From Bacteroidales bacterium (lineage in GTDB: Bacteria > Bacteroidota > Bacteroidia > Bacteroidales > WCHB1-69), in NCBI GenBank assembly GCA_016285615.1, contig JAEERB010000068.1:1-12589 (forward strand): a stretch of DNA of 12,589 bases. The letters run 5' to 3'. Numbering within the stretch: position 1 is the stretch's first letter; each line of letters starts with the position of its first letter. The position numbers and the translations under genes were made by a program. Shown one piece after another: positions 1 through 9,424 of this stretch. Below the pieces are notes generated by a model. That model was not told where the DNA came from and made no database searches. It saw only the letters and a program-made list of their open reading frames with translations.

Positions 1-1
1 A

Positions 2-1108
2 AACATATTTGGCCACATGAAAGGAGCCATCGGGGATGCCGAAGGTGATTGCCACATTGACGTGGTTTGCCCCGAAGCCGCCGGCTGGACCGACCAGATC
101 AACTCGGTGGTATGCTACACCTACAGGGAAGGCTCTTACGTGTACATGTGCTCGGGTGCCATGATCAACAACACCAAGCAGGACCACCGCCCGTATGTCT
201 TTTCAGCCGCCCACTGCTACAGTAGCAATGCCACCAACTACGTCTTCTACTTCAACTACCAGGTCAACACCTGCGGTGGCAACTACGGCAACTACAGCCA
301 CACCGCTACGGGCGCCGTTAAACGCGCCATGGGCGATATTGACAGAAGTTCAGACTTTCTGTTGCTCGAGATTACTGGGCAACTGAGTCCCGCCTGGCGC
401 GACAGAGTCTATTTTGCCGGTTGGGATCGATCAACCACCGTACCCTCAACAGGTTGTATTGCCATCCATCATCCAGGCGGCGACTGGAAGAAAGTCAGCA
501 TTCCCAAAGGTGTTGGCAGAAACAACCTGAGACCTCGTTTCTGGGAAGTAAGTTGGAAGACGGGCAGCAACAACCAAGGCACCACCGAACAGGGCTCGTC
601 AGGCTCGCCCCTATTCAACGCCTCCAAGCTCATCATCGGCTCGCTCAGTAACGGCACCAGCAGCTGCTACTACGTCGATGAGTCCAGCACAGGGCCCAGT
701 GGCAAGGACTACTACGGCCAGCTGTCGTGGTCGTGGACCAACAGCAACACCTCGAACGCCGCTGCCAAACTGCAGCCGTGGTTAGCACCAGGCAACGCCA
801 GCATCATGTCGCTCAACGGCATCTACTACTCCGAAGCCACACACATCGACAGCCCCGAAATCCAAATACCCACCATCAAGATATTCCCCAATCCCACCGA
901 CGGCCATGTGACCATACAAGGTGATTTTGCCGCATCTACCGGCATCGTACGGCTGTTCAACCTGCTGGGCGAAATGATTTACAACCAAGAGGTTAACATC
1001 CAACACGACATCATCCTTAACCTTGAAGGAGTGGATAACGGCATCTACATTATCGAACTGATTGAAGGCGATAACATCCACCGCAACAAACTGTTAATTA
1101 CACGATAG
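2..1108 (+). CDS. Secreted trypsin-like (lysyl endopeptidase-like) serine protease with T9SS type A sorting domain, 5' partial
   Basis: The frame is open to the window edge, so the signal peptide and any propeptide lie upstream; the first in-window ATG (17) is probably internal. Numbering from that ATG, the chymotrypsin-fold triad is visible: His66 in SAAHC, Asp113 in SSDFLLLE, and Ser195 in EQGSSGSPLF. The GDCHIDVVCPE segment near residue 10 and GSSGSP resemble Achromobacter protease I (Lys-C) and its Bacteroidota relatives. Asp231 in KDYYGQ sits where that family carries its S1-pocket Asp, from memory of the alignment. Residues about 288-363 (KIFPNPTDG to the terminal KLLITR) form a T9SS type A C-terminal signal, so export across the outer membrane by the Por system is expected. 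The TAG stop overlaps the next gene's GTG by one base. The fold, triad and sorting domain are secure; Lys specificity is inferred. Confidence 0.9.
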   Translation, partial: NIFGHMKGAIGDAEGDCHIDVVCPEAAGWTDQINSVVCYTYREGSYVYMCSGAMINNTKQDHRPYVFSAAHCYSSNATNYVFYFNYQVNTCGGNYGNYSHTATGAVKRAMGDIDRSSDFLLLEITGQLSPAWRDRVYFAGWDRSTTVPSTGCIAIHHPGGDWKKVSIPKGVGRNNLRPRFWEVSWKTGSNNQGTTEQGSSGSPLFNASKLIIGSLSNGTSSCYYVDESSTGPSGKDYYGQLSWSWTNSNTSNAAAKLQPWLAPGNASIMSLNGIYYSEATHIDSPEIQIPTIKIFPNPTDGHVTIQGDFAASTGIVRLFNLLGEMIYNQEVNIQHDIILNLEGVDNGIYIIELIEGDNIHRNKLLITR

Positions 1109-1743
1109 TGAAAGCCCTACTCTCCACAGCCTACCTACCTCCTGTTGAATACTTTTTGCTAATTGAAAAAAGTGATGGTTGCCTTGTGGAGCATTACGAA
1201 CATTACAGCAAACAATCCTACCGCAACAGAACCTGCATCCTGACTGGCAATGGGAAGCAGGCGTTGTCCATCCCTGTAGAACAAACACATCAGAAAATCC
1301 TTACCAAGGATGTCAGAATAGACTACACCACACGGTGGCAAACCAACCACTGGCGCGCCCTCACAGCGGCCTACAACAGCAGTCCATATTTCCTTTACTA
1401 TCAAGACTTTCTACAACCATTCTACGAAAAGAAATATACTTTTCTCATTGACTACAACACCGAATTGCTGCATCTATTACTCAAATTCTTGAAAGTGGAC
1501 CGCCACATTGAGCCTACTACCGACTACATTGCCGTGCCAGGCGACTATTACGATGCCCGCGAGGTCATTCACCCAAAAAAGTGCGATAGGGACGACTACC
1601 CGCTGAAACTCACAAAACCCTACCGTCAGGTTTTTGAAGACCGATTTGGTTTCACACGCAACCTTTCGATCTTAGATTTACTCTTTAACGAAGGCAACGA
1701 CAGTCCCTCTTTCCTCAACCATTGTACACTTCATCTTTCTTAA
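1108..1743 (+). CDS. WbqC-like family protein
   Basis: This 211-residue protein matches the WbqC-like family common in Bacteroidota. It opens with LLSTAYLPPVEYF, followed by EHYSKQSYRNR near residues 30-42, then KDVRIDYTTRWQTNHWR and AYNSSPYFLYYQDFLQPFYE in the middle. The length is normal for the family. The GTG start at 1108 is chosen because the conserved N-terminus begins right after it, and it shares its first base with the TAG stop of the protease gene, which suggests translational coupling. The family is named after an O-antigen cluster gene, but no reaction is established and I see no catalytic motif I can name. No signal peptide or membrane span is visible, so it is probably cytoplasmic. 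The glycosyltransferase gene follows after 9 bp. Confidence 0.88.
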   Translation: MKALLSTAYLPPVEYFLLIEKSDGCLVEHYEHYSKQSYRNRTCILTGNGKQALSIPVEQTHQKILTKDVRIDYTTRWQTNHWRALTAAYNSSPYFLYYQDFLQPFYEKKYTFLIDYNTELLHLLLKFLKVDRHIEPTTDYIAVPGDYYDAREVIHPKKCDRDDYPLKLTKPYRQVFEDRFGFTRNLSILDLLFNEGNDSPSFLNHCTLHLS

Positions 1744-1752
1744 CGCAAAGTT

Positions 1753-3591
1753 ATGTCAAACAATATCATCCGTTTTTTAAAAAAGGTTCTTTACTCCATT
1801 TTGGATTTCTTCAAATACTTCTCAAGAAGACATCTTGGAGATGACGTCATGCATATCCGTTTCGCACAACTTCATCAACCCAAACTCAAATACGACATTC
1901 GCAAGAAATTTTTCACCTTCTCAATCAAGACCAAAGATGACCTTTTCAAGTACTTGTTTGTGGCGCTGATGCTTGTGTTGGCGGTATATATGCCTTGGAA
2001 ATCCACCGATCTGGGCATCTCTGACATGGAAATCCAACACATGCAATATGCTGAAGCCTACTACAACTACCACGCTCATGGCGACAATGCACTGCTCTCG
2101 ATGTCGTACTTCACGCACCATGGCCAGTTTACCGACAACCTATGCTATGCCCTAAGCCAATGGTTTCATGTTGCAGATCCTTTTTCACTGCGCCACATCA
2201 TGTCAGCTGTTTTTGGCTGGCTGACCATCCTCACATTAGGATTTTTCCTGGTTCGCCTTTTCGCTTGGCGCGCCGCCTTCATCGGAGCCCTGTTCCTATT
2301 CATTTCCCCGCGTTTTCTCGGCAATGCCTTTACCGACCTTACCGACACCACCTTTGCTTTTGCCTTCCTCTTTTCCATCTATCAGATATACCTGTTTTGC
2401 AGCGAATTACCCATCATCAAGTGGTATCGGATTCTGCTGATAACCTTGGGCATCATTTTTGCCAACAGCATCCATATCGGCGGCTTCTTCCTGATTGCCT
2501 GCCTTTTCCTATACCCGTGGGGCTACTATCTTACCCACAACCCCATCAAGAAATTCACTACCCAGGCCTACTGGGCCAACCTGCTATTCCTCACCCTCGT
2601 TCTGGCTGGCATCACGCTCATCGTCCATATTGTCGATCTGTTATACCTGCCCTTCGCGCTGCAGGACACCGTCCTCAACCCGTTCAGAGCCATCCCATCG
2701 ATGCTCACCGAACCCCATCCTGTACGACAACTCTTTGACAACGAAATGATTTGGGCCAACAACACACCACCCAACTACTTCTTCAAATATCTGTTCATCA
2801 CCATTCCGTTTGTCATCCTGATTGGCTTCATCCTCTTTTGGGGCTTCATACGCACGCTCATCCGACAAATGAGACCGGCCTATTTTGCCATGATTCTCTT
2901 CACTTTCTTTGTTCCCCTCTTTTATGTGGCAGGCAAAGGCGTAAACATCTACGAGGATTTCGCCTTGTACCTGTTCATCTACCCCTTCTTCGTTCTGATA
3001 GCCACCAGCGGCTACGAAGGTATCCTGCGCCGCGTTGACGACCGCTACACCAACTTTGTCATCGTGGCCATCATCTTCCTGCTCACCCTCATGCCGCTGC
3101 GCCATGTAGTACTGAACCATCCTTACGAGAATGTCTATTTCAACGAAATCTCTGACGGCATCCACAATGCTTACGGCAAATATGAACTCGACTACAACTT
3201 CCACGGCAACAAAGAGGCCTGCGAATGGCTCAAAAGCCACATCCATGATGAACAAGTGAGAGAATTTAAGGATGTGGACAAAGTGATTGTGGGCACCGAC
3301 GGCAACAAAGCATGCCAGATCTTCTTTGAACAAGACACAGCCTTTATCCAACTGCTGTTCTTCCCTTACCACGAGCGGAACGAGCATCATTGGGACTATT
3401 ACATCAGCTTTGCCAACGCCATCTCTTCGCATGACTTGCAACAGCAACGATGGCCGCCCAAGGACGCCATCAAAACCTATGTTCTTGAAGGGAAGACGAT
3501 GATTGCCATCATGCAGAACAAAGTCCACACAATCCCACAAGACACAGTACCCGCCCCCGAATCCGCGCCATTACACACCGCCTTCAAATAG
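1753..3591 (+). CDS. GT-C fold glycosyltransferase, GT39/ArnT-like, multi-span inner membrane protein
   Basis: This 612-residue integral membrane protein has a cytoplasmic-looking basic N-terminus (1-65) and then roughly ten hydrophobic segments starting near 66-80 and including 150-170, 174-186, 198-216, 226-256, 276-300, 345-368, 376-393, 402-418 and 433-447. The first periplasmic loop carries an acidic pair (SDMEIQ, Asp91/Glu93) where GT39/PMT enzymes have their catalytic acidic motif. SPRFLGNAFTDLTDT (185-199) and HPYENVYFNE (456-465) with AYGKYELDY are typical of bacterial Dol-P-Man-transferase-like proteins. The C-terminal 150 residues are soluble. Such enzymes move a sugar from a polyprenyl-phosphate carrier to lipid, glycan or protein; the acceptor here is unknown. 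The gene ends with TAG, 9 bp before ligA. The family call is firm at superfamily level; the substrate is not predictable. Confidence 0.82.
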   Translation: MSNNIIRFLKKVLYSILDFFKYFSRRHLGDDVMHIRFAQLHQPKLKYDIRKKFFTFSIKTKDDLFKYLFVALMLVLAVYMPWKSTDLGISDMEIQHMQYAEAYYNYHAHGDNALLSMSYFTHHGQFTDNLCYALSQWFHVADPFSLRHIMSAVFGWLTILTLGFFLVRLFAWRAAFIGALFLFISPRFLGNAFTDLTDTTFAFAFLFSIYQIYLFCSELPIIKWYRILLITLGIIFANSIHIGGFFLIACLFLYPWGYYLTHNPIKKFTTQAYWANLLFLTLVLAGITLIVHIVDLLYLPFALQDTVLNPFRAIPSMLTEPHPVRQLFDNEMIWANNTPPNYFFKYLFITIPFVILIGFILFWGFIRTLIRQMRPAYFAMILFTFFVPLFYVAGKGVNIYEDFALYLFIYPFFVLIATSGYEGILRRVDDRYTNFVIVAIIFLLTLMPLRHVVLNHPYENVYFNEISDGIHNAYGKYELDYNFHGNKEACEWLKSHIHDEQVREFKDVDKVIVGTDGNKACQIFFEQDTAFIQLLFFPYHERNEHHWDYYISFANAISSHDLQQQRWPPKDAIKTYVLEGKTMIAIMQNKVHTIPQDTVPAPESAPLHTAFK

Positions 3592-5637
<2,046 letters not shown>

Positions 5638-5639
<2 letters not shown>

Positions 5640-6474
5640 ACATGCCCGTCCTGAACAAACGCTTGTGCTTCCAGAAGAAGTAAAACAAGGCGTTTACATG
5701 TCGCCGACTCATCCGCGAAAAGAGTTTTTTATTGGTAATCTTTTGGTAATGATGAATGATGGAAACCGTAGGAATATAGGTTACCCGAGAACCCGCATGC
5801 CAAACACGGAGGCAGAAATCGGCATCCTCAGGGCCGTAAAAGATCTTCTCGTCCAAATAGCCGACCTTATCGAGCAGCTTGGCTCTGATGCATTGACAAG
5901 CGCCAATAAGATACTCGCAATCAAACGGTTCTGAACTATCCATCTGTTCCAAATAGAAATATTTCTTGTTTGAATCCCATAAGCGCTCACCCCAACGGCG
6001 CAGGAAATCGGCCGACCAGGCCTTTTGCGCTTTGATTAACAACACCAACATGACATTCTTAATCTTCAAAGTCAGCGTGGGCATCTTCAAACAACTCAAC
6101 TGAGGCTCGTCGGCGGCTGAAGTCAGCTTGCAACTGCACACGCCCACCTCCGGCTGCTGTTTCATCAGCTCGAGCATGGCCTGAATGGATTCCGCATTGG
6201 CCACAGTATCAATATCCAAGAGCAGAATATAGTCGCCTTGGGCCATCTTCATGCCCACATTGCGAGCCGCGGCCACACCTCTGTTGGCATGCAGATTGCG
6301 ATAAACAACAGACGGGAACTCGGTGGTGACAATCTGCTCCGTCTCATCTTGCGAACCATTATCAATAAAAATCACTTCGGCTGACAACGAGGAGACCGCC
6401 TTCACCACCGACTGGAGGCAAGGACGGACAAAACGCTGCGCATTCCACGAAATGATAACCACCGATAATTCCAT
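5638..6474 (-). CDS. Glycosyltransferase family 2 protein (rhamnosyltransferase/WbbL-like)
   Basis: This is a 278-residue GT-A fold enzyme. The N-terminus MELSVVIISWN is the first strand of GT2 enzymes. FIDNGSQDETEQI (36-48) binds the nucleotide, NRGVAAARNVG (64-74) is the conserved helix, and Asp87-Ile-Asp89 in LLLDIDT is the metal-binding DxD motif. YLIGACQCIRAKLLDKVGYL (188-207) followed by GPEDADFCLR (214-223) supplies the ED catalytic-base motif seen in WbbL-like transferases. There is no signal peptide. It probably adds one sugar from a nucleotide-sugar donor to a lipid-linked or surface glycan; donor and acceptor are not predictable. Its start lies 2 bp after the stop of the radical SAM gene, so the two are surely cotranscribed. 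It is the last gene of the minus group. Confidence 0.9.
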
Positions 6475-6476
6475 AC

Positions 6477-7904
6477 TTAACCGAACAGTTTTATTTTCAA
6501 TGCCTTAAAGGCCATTCTAAAATCTTTAAACGAATGAAACTTCCCCAATTGCCTAAAGACAAATACGGGATTAAGGAAAAAGCGCAAGTTGCTTCTAAAC
6601 AGAATTTTCTCCATATCACGACTGCTCAGGTGGGGATACTGGAGGATAGAGTGGCGCTGCACATCGGTCGGCACGTACTCGCCACCGGCAATCCAGCCAT
6701 TCTCTTTCGCCATCTTGTAAAATTCTGTTGCAGGGAAAGGCGACACAATATTGAACATTATCTGGCTCACATTAAGTTTGCGAGCCTCTCTAAATGTTTG
6801 CTTTATAGTATCTTTCGTTTCCAAAGGACTCGTTCCAATCAAGATATTGAGTTTGACGGGAACCTTATATTTGTTCAAAATCTTGATAGAATCGATAATC
6901 TGCTGGCGTGTGATCTTCTTCTTTACAAACGCCAAAATCTCATCATCGAACGATTCGACGCCCAAATCCACATACTGACAATTCGACTCAGAAAGGATGC
7001 GGGCTATATTGTCGGTAATGGCGTCCACACGGGCCTGACAGCCCCACACGATGCCATGCTTTTTCAACGGTTCGCAAATGGCGGCCAGCCGTTGCTCGTT
7101 CCAGATGAAATTGTCGTCCACGAAAGCTATGGCTTTGTAGCCTTGTGCCGCCAGCATCTCAATCTCGGCCGCCACATTCTCGGGCGTGCGGAACGAAATG
7201 GGCGGCTTTATGCCATGGTCGGCGCGATACTCAATCTCGCGGGCAAAAGTCAGCGAACTGGGCACACAATAGATGCACTGATACGGGCAGTTTCGCGAAG
7301 TGACCATCGTCGTGTACGGTCTGGTTTTGAGCTTCGGGTTGCTAAAGCTTACCCCCTCAATCAAGTGGCGTGCGGGGAAAGGCAAGATGTCCAAATCCTT
7401 GATGAGCGGGCGGCTCGGATTCTTCTTTATTTCATCTCCCTGACGATAACTAATGCCAGCTACGGCGGACAAATCACCGCCACTTTCCAGTGTCTTCACC
7501 AACTCGGCCACCGTCAAGTCGGGTTCTCCTCGAACCACATAGCAATGATTGTCGGGTAGCATCTTTTCGGTGAAATAGGTCGGTCCAGGGCCCATAAAGA
7601 CCACCGGCACACTGCCTTTCAGCTTTCTGATGATGGCCAATGCTGCCAAGTCTGCCTCCAACGAGAGATTAACACTCCAAAACAGGAAACAGCATGCTGC
7701 GCTCTTTTCAATATACTCTTCAAATGGCTGTTGGCTAATGTCAGCCATGAAATAGTCCACCTTATGACCTTCCCGTTCCAACAATGCCGCTACAGTCAGT
7801 TCGTAGATATTCGGCATAGGGTAAACCACAGAGGTACAGCCGGCGGTCCGTTCTGCCGGTTTCTGCCCTTGCGCAGCCGGTGGGATGATAAAGGCGACAT
7901 TCAT
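6477..7904 (-). CDS. B12-binding-domain radical SAM protein, substrate unknown
   Basis: This 475-residue protein has two parts. Residues 1-140 form a cobalamin-binding-like Rossmann domain: MNVAFIIPP, a helix at PNIYELTVAALLEREGHKVD, and FMGPGPTYF. The classical DxHxxG cobalamin-ligand motif is absent, as in many class B members of this superfamily. Residues about 195-420 form the radical SAM barrel: Cys206, Cys210 and Cys213 in NCPYQCIYC bind the 4Fe-4S cluster, followed by FVDDNFIWNE (261-270), WGCQARVD, DLGVESFDDEIL (313-324) and NILIGTSPLET. The basic C-terminal tail (440-475) resembles that of relatives found in envelope polysaccharide and lipid loci. Such enzymes methylate unactivated carbons or do other radical chemistry; the substrate here is unknown. 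The gene sits 11 bp after psd and 2 bp before the GT2 gene, pointing to a lipid or glycan substrate. The superfamily is certain, the reaction is not. Confidence 0.92.
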   Translation of the reverse strand: MNVAFIIPPAAQGQKPAERTAGCTSVVYPMPNIYELTVAALLEREGHKVDYFMADISQQPFEEYIEKSAACCFLFWSVNLSLEADLAALAIIRKLKGSVPVVFMGPGPTYFTEKMLPDNHCYVVRGEPDLTVAELVKTLESGGDLSAVAGISYRQGDEIKKNPSRPLIKDLDILPFPARHLIEGVSFSNPKLKTRPYTTMVTSRNCPYQCIYCVPSSLTFAREIEYRADHGIKPPISFRTPENVAAEIEMLAAQGYKAIAFVDDNFIWNEQRLAAICEPLKKHGIVWGCQARVDAITDNIARILSESNCQYVDLGVESFDDEILAFVKKKITRQQIIDSIKILNKYKVPVKLNILIGTSPLETKDTIKQTFREARKLNVSQIMFNIVSPFPATEFYKMAKENGWIAGGEYVPTDVQRHSILQYPHLSSRDMEKILFRSNLRFFLNPVFVFRQLGKFHSFKDFRMAFKALKIKLFG

Positions 7905-7915
7905 TTCCTGCGCGA

Positions 7916-8581
7916 TTAAAAGGTAGCTAACACTGTCTTTTGCGAAGAGACTCTATCGCCCATCTTGACATAGATTTGGGCATCGAGCGGCAGGAAAACA
8001 TCCACACGCGAGCCGAAACGGATAATGCCCATTTCCTCGCCCTGTTTCACCGGCTCACCCACTTTGGCGTAGCTCACAATACGACGGGCCACAATTCCCG
8101 CAATCTGGCGGAAAAGCACGATACGCTCGTCGTTTTGCTTGACAACCACGCTATTATGTTCGTTATCGACAGAAGATTTGGGCAACTTGGCAACCAAATA
8201 TTTGCCTGGATGATATCCTACATATTCCACTACCCCATCTATCGGATAGCTGTTGACATGCACATTGTAAATCGACATGAAAACAGAAATCTTGATACGC
8301 TTGTCGTGAAAGTACTCGTTCTCCGTCACCTCATCAATAGCCACGATGCGGCCATCGGCAGGCGAAAGGACACCGTCGGGCACCACATTGATTCTGCGCT
8401 TGGGCACCCTGAAGAAGCGTACCACCTGAAAGATGAGGAGAAAAGCCACCACACACACTAAAACAGTAAGCCAGACATGGGTTCCATGGTGAAGAGCGTG
8501 CCCTGTGTAGAACCCCACCAAGAGACCCACAATAAACAAAGTAACTACAATGGGCAAATAACCTTCTTTGTGTATTCTCAT
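7916..8581 (-). CDS. psd: Phosphatidylserine decarboxylase proenzyme, short PSD-A type
   Basis: This 221-residue proenzyme converts phosphatidylserine to phosphatidylethanolamine at the inner membrane. Two hydrophobic segments (about 8-28 and 36-56) anchor the N-terminus. SPADGRIV (73-80) carries conserved Asp76, SVFMSIYNVHVN (99-110) carries His108, and RFGSRVDVFLP (188-198) is the PSD-A self-cleavage site. Cleavage between Gly190 and Ser191 should give a beta chain and an alpha chain with an N-terminal pyruvoyl group made from Ser191. The short length and the GSR site match the PSD-A subfamily rather than the longer LGST-type enzyme of Escherichia coli. It starts 15 bp after the split lipoprotein gene and ends 11 bp before the radical SAM gene. 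The partner phosphatidylserine synthase gene, pssA, is not beside it in this window. Confidence 0.96.
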   Translation of the reverse strand: MRIHKEGYLPIVVTLFIVGLLVGFYTGHALHHGTHVWLTVLVCVVAFLLIFQVVRFFRVPKRRINVVPDGVLSPADGRIVAIDEVTENEYFHDKRIKISVFMSIYNVHVNSYPIDGVVEYVGYHPGKYLVAKLPKSSVDNEHNSVVVKQNDERIVLFRQIAGIVARRIVSYAKVGEPVKQGEEMGIIRFGSRVDVFLPLDAQIYVKMGDRVSSQKTVLATF

Positions 8582-8596
8582 TATATTTCGATATTT

Positions 8597-8800
8597 TTAT
8601 TCCAATTCCTTTTTCAACTCCGCAATGCGAGCCTTGATATATTCATCCTTCTTCTGCTGAATTAACATGGCACGGGCCATTGCCAACTCATCCTCTATAT
8701 CCCCTTTTACGTGCTTGGTCCTATAATCCAACAACACAATAAGATAGCAATAATCCTTATCGCTTACCTCAAAATGCTGAATGGCCGAGTTGCGTTCCAT
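8597..8800 (-). pseudogene. C-terminal continuation of the SurA-like lipoprotein, downstream of an in-frame TAG
   Basis: These 67 codons are in the same frame as the upstream lipoprotein gene and are separated from it only by a TAG (8815-8813) and four sense codons (Phe-Ser-Asn-Lys). The segment HFEVSDKDYCYLIVLLDYR followed by a charged helix ending in ARIAELKKELE resembles the C-terminal end of Bacteroidota SurA-like chaperone lipoproteins, where a strand-rich stretch (D-YTYFL-DYR) is followed by a basic helix. It has no signal peptide and would be mislocalised if translated alone. An ATG at 8800, 12 bp past the stop, could allow restart. I read it as the severed tail of one gene, but it could also be reached by readthrough. 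Confidence 0.65.
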
Positions 8801-8812
8801 CTTGTTACTGAA

Positions 8813-9412
8813 CTAAGCAGGCAATTCATTGCATATCTCGTCCAAATAGAGCCACGTATCATCATCCATGAAATACTCTACCGAGTCGGCACACAACTGG
8901 ATCAGTCGTTCTTTTTGCGACACACGCTGATTGTCGTCAAAAAAGAGGTCGCGCACCTGCGGTATCAATTTCGATTGCAGCGAAAGACGGATATAGTTCA
9001 TCTTAACAATCTCACGCTCAACGGCATAATGATAACTATAGCGCTTCATATACTGACGAACATCATTGTCTGACACTTGAAAAAGATTGGTGTCGGCCGT
9101 GATGCGGTCAAAATAGGCATTCATTATCAGATTCTCGCGATAATCCTTCATCTCTTTTTTGAAGGAGGTCTCTCTAAACGACAATTCCTGCTTGGCTGCA
9201 TTGAGCACCACCTGCTTGGTCAACCAATTGTCAATCAGCTTCTCGCACATAGCCACGCTATCTTCAGCCGATAAATTGTCAGGCAACATTTGTCGCAACT
9301 CCGACAAATAGAGTTTCTGATGAAAAGCCTCTGCCACCACAGGGTCTTTCCTGCCACACGACAACAGCAGCAGCAAGGGCAACAGCAGAAACAGTGAACG
9401 CAAGGCTTTCAT
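8813..9412 (-). CDS. SurA N-terminal-like periplasmic chaperone lipoprotein, truncated by TAG
   Basis: The 199-residue product has a lipoprotein signal peptide: basic start, leucine-rich core, and lipobox LLSC with Cys19. The mature part resembles the helical SurA N-terminal chaperone domain: KLYLSELRQMLPDNLSAEDSVAMCEKLIDNW (27-60) and helices through SFRETSFKKEMKDYRENLIMNAYFDR. VSDNDVRQYMKRYSYHYAVER (113-133) matches the linker that normally precedes a parvulin domain, but no parvulin domain is visible. The gene is 12 bp after the two-parvulin isomerase gene and is presumably cotranscribed, so it should help fold outer-membrane proteins in the periplasm. It ends at a TAG that seems premature, because its frame continues into homologous-looking C-terminal sequence; the joined frame (8597-9412) would be 271 codons, close to what I recall for the family. 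Family call is by pattern memory. Confidence 0.75.
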   Translation of the reverse strand: MKALRSLFLLLPLLLLLSCGRKDPVVAEAFHQKLYLSELRQMLPDNLSAEDSVAMCEKLIDNWLTKQVVLNAAKQELSFRETSFKKEMKDYRENLIMNAYFDRITADTNLFQVSDNDVRQYMKRYSYHYAVEREIVKMNYIRLSLQSKLIPQVRDLFFDDNQRVSQKERLIQLCADSVEYFMDDDTWLYLDEICNELPA

Positions 9413-9424
9413 TTTGGTAAGAGA

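Noticed and set aside
1106..1110. Possible TAG readthrough fusing the protease to the next protein
   Set aside because: The next gene is in a different frame, and the protease ends with a normal T9SS C-terminus (KLLITR), so this TAG is a true stop.
2641..3540. Long minus-strand open frame (299 codons) opposite the GT39 gene
   Set aside because: The translation is rich in Val, His and Asp with no recognisable domain, and the opposite strand encodes a clear membrane protein. It is a mirror of codon bias in the real gene.
6534..7559. Long plus-strand open frame (341 codons) opposite the radical SAM gene
   Set aside because: It has no domain or plausible start context, while the minus strand carries the complete CxxxCxxC radical SAM protein.
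9358..9400. CAG-rich triplet tract on the plus strand
   Set aside because: It is the antisense of the leucine codons in the lipoprotein signal peptide core; the repeat is imperfect and short, so phase variation is not supported.
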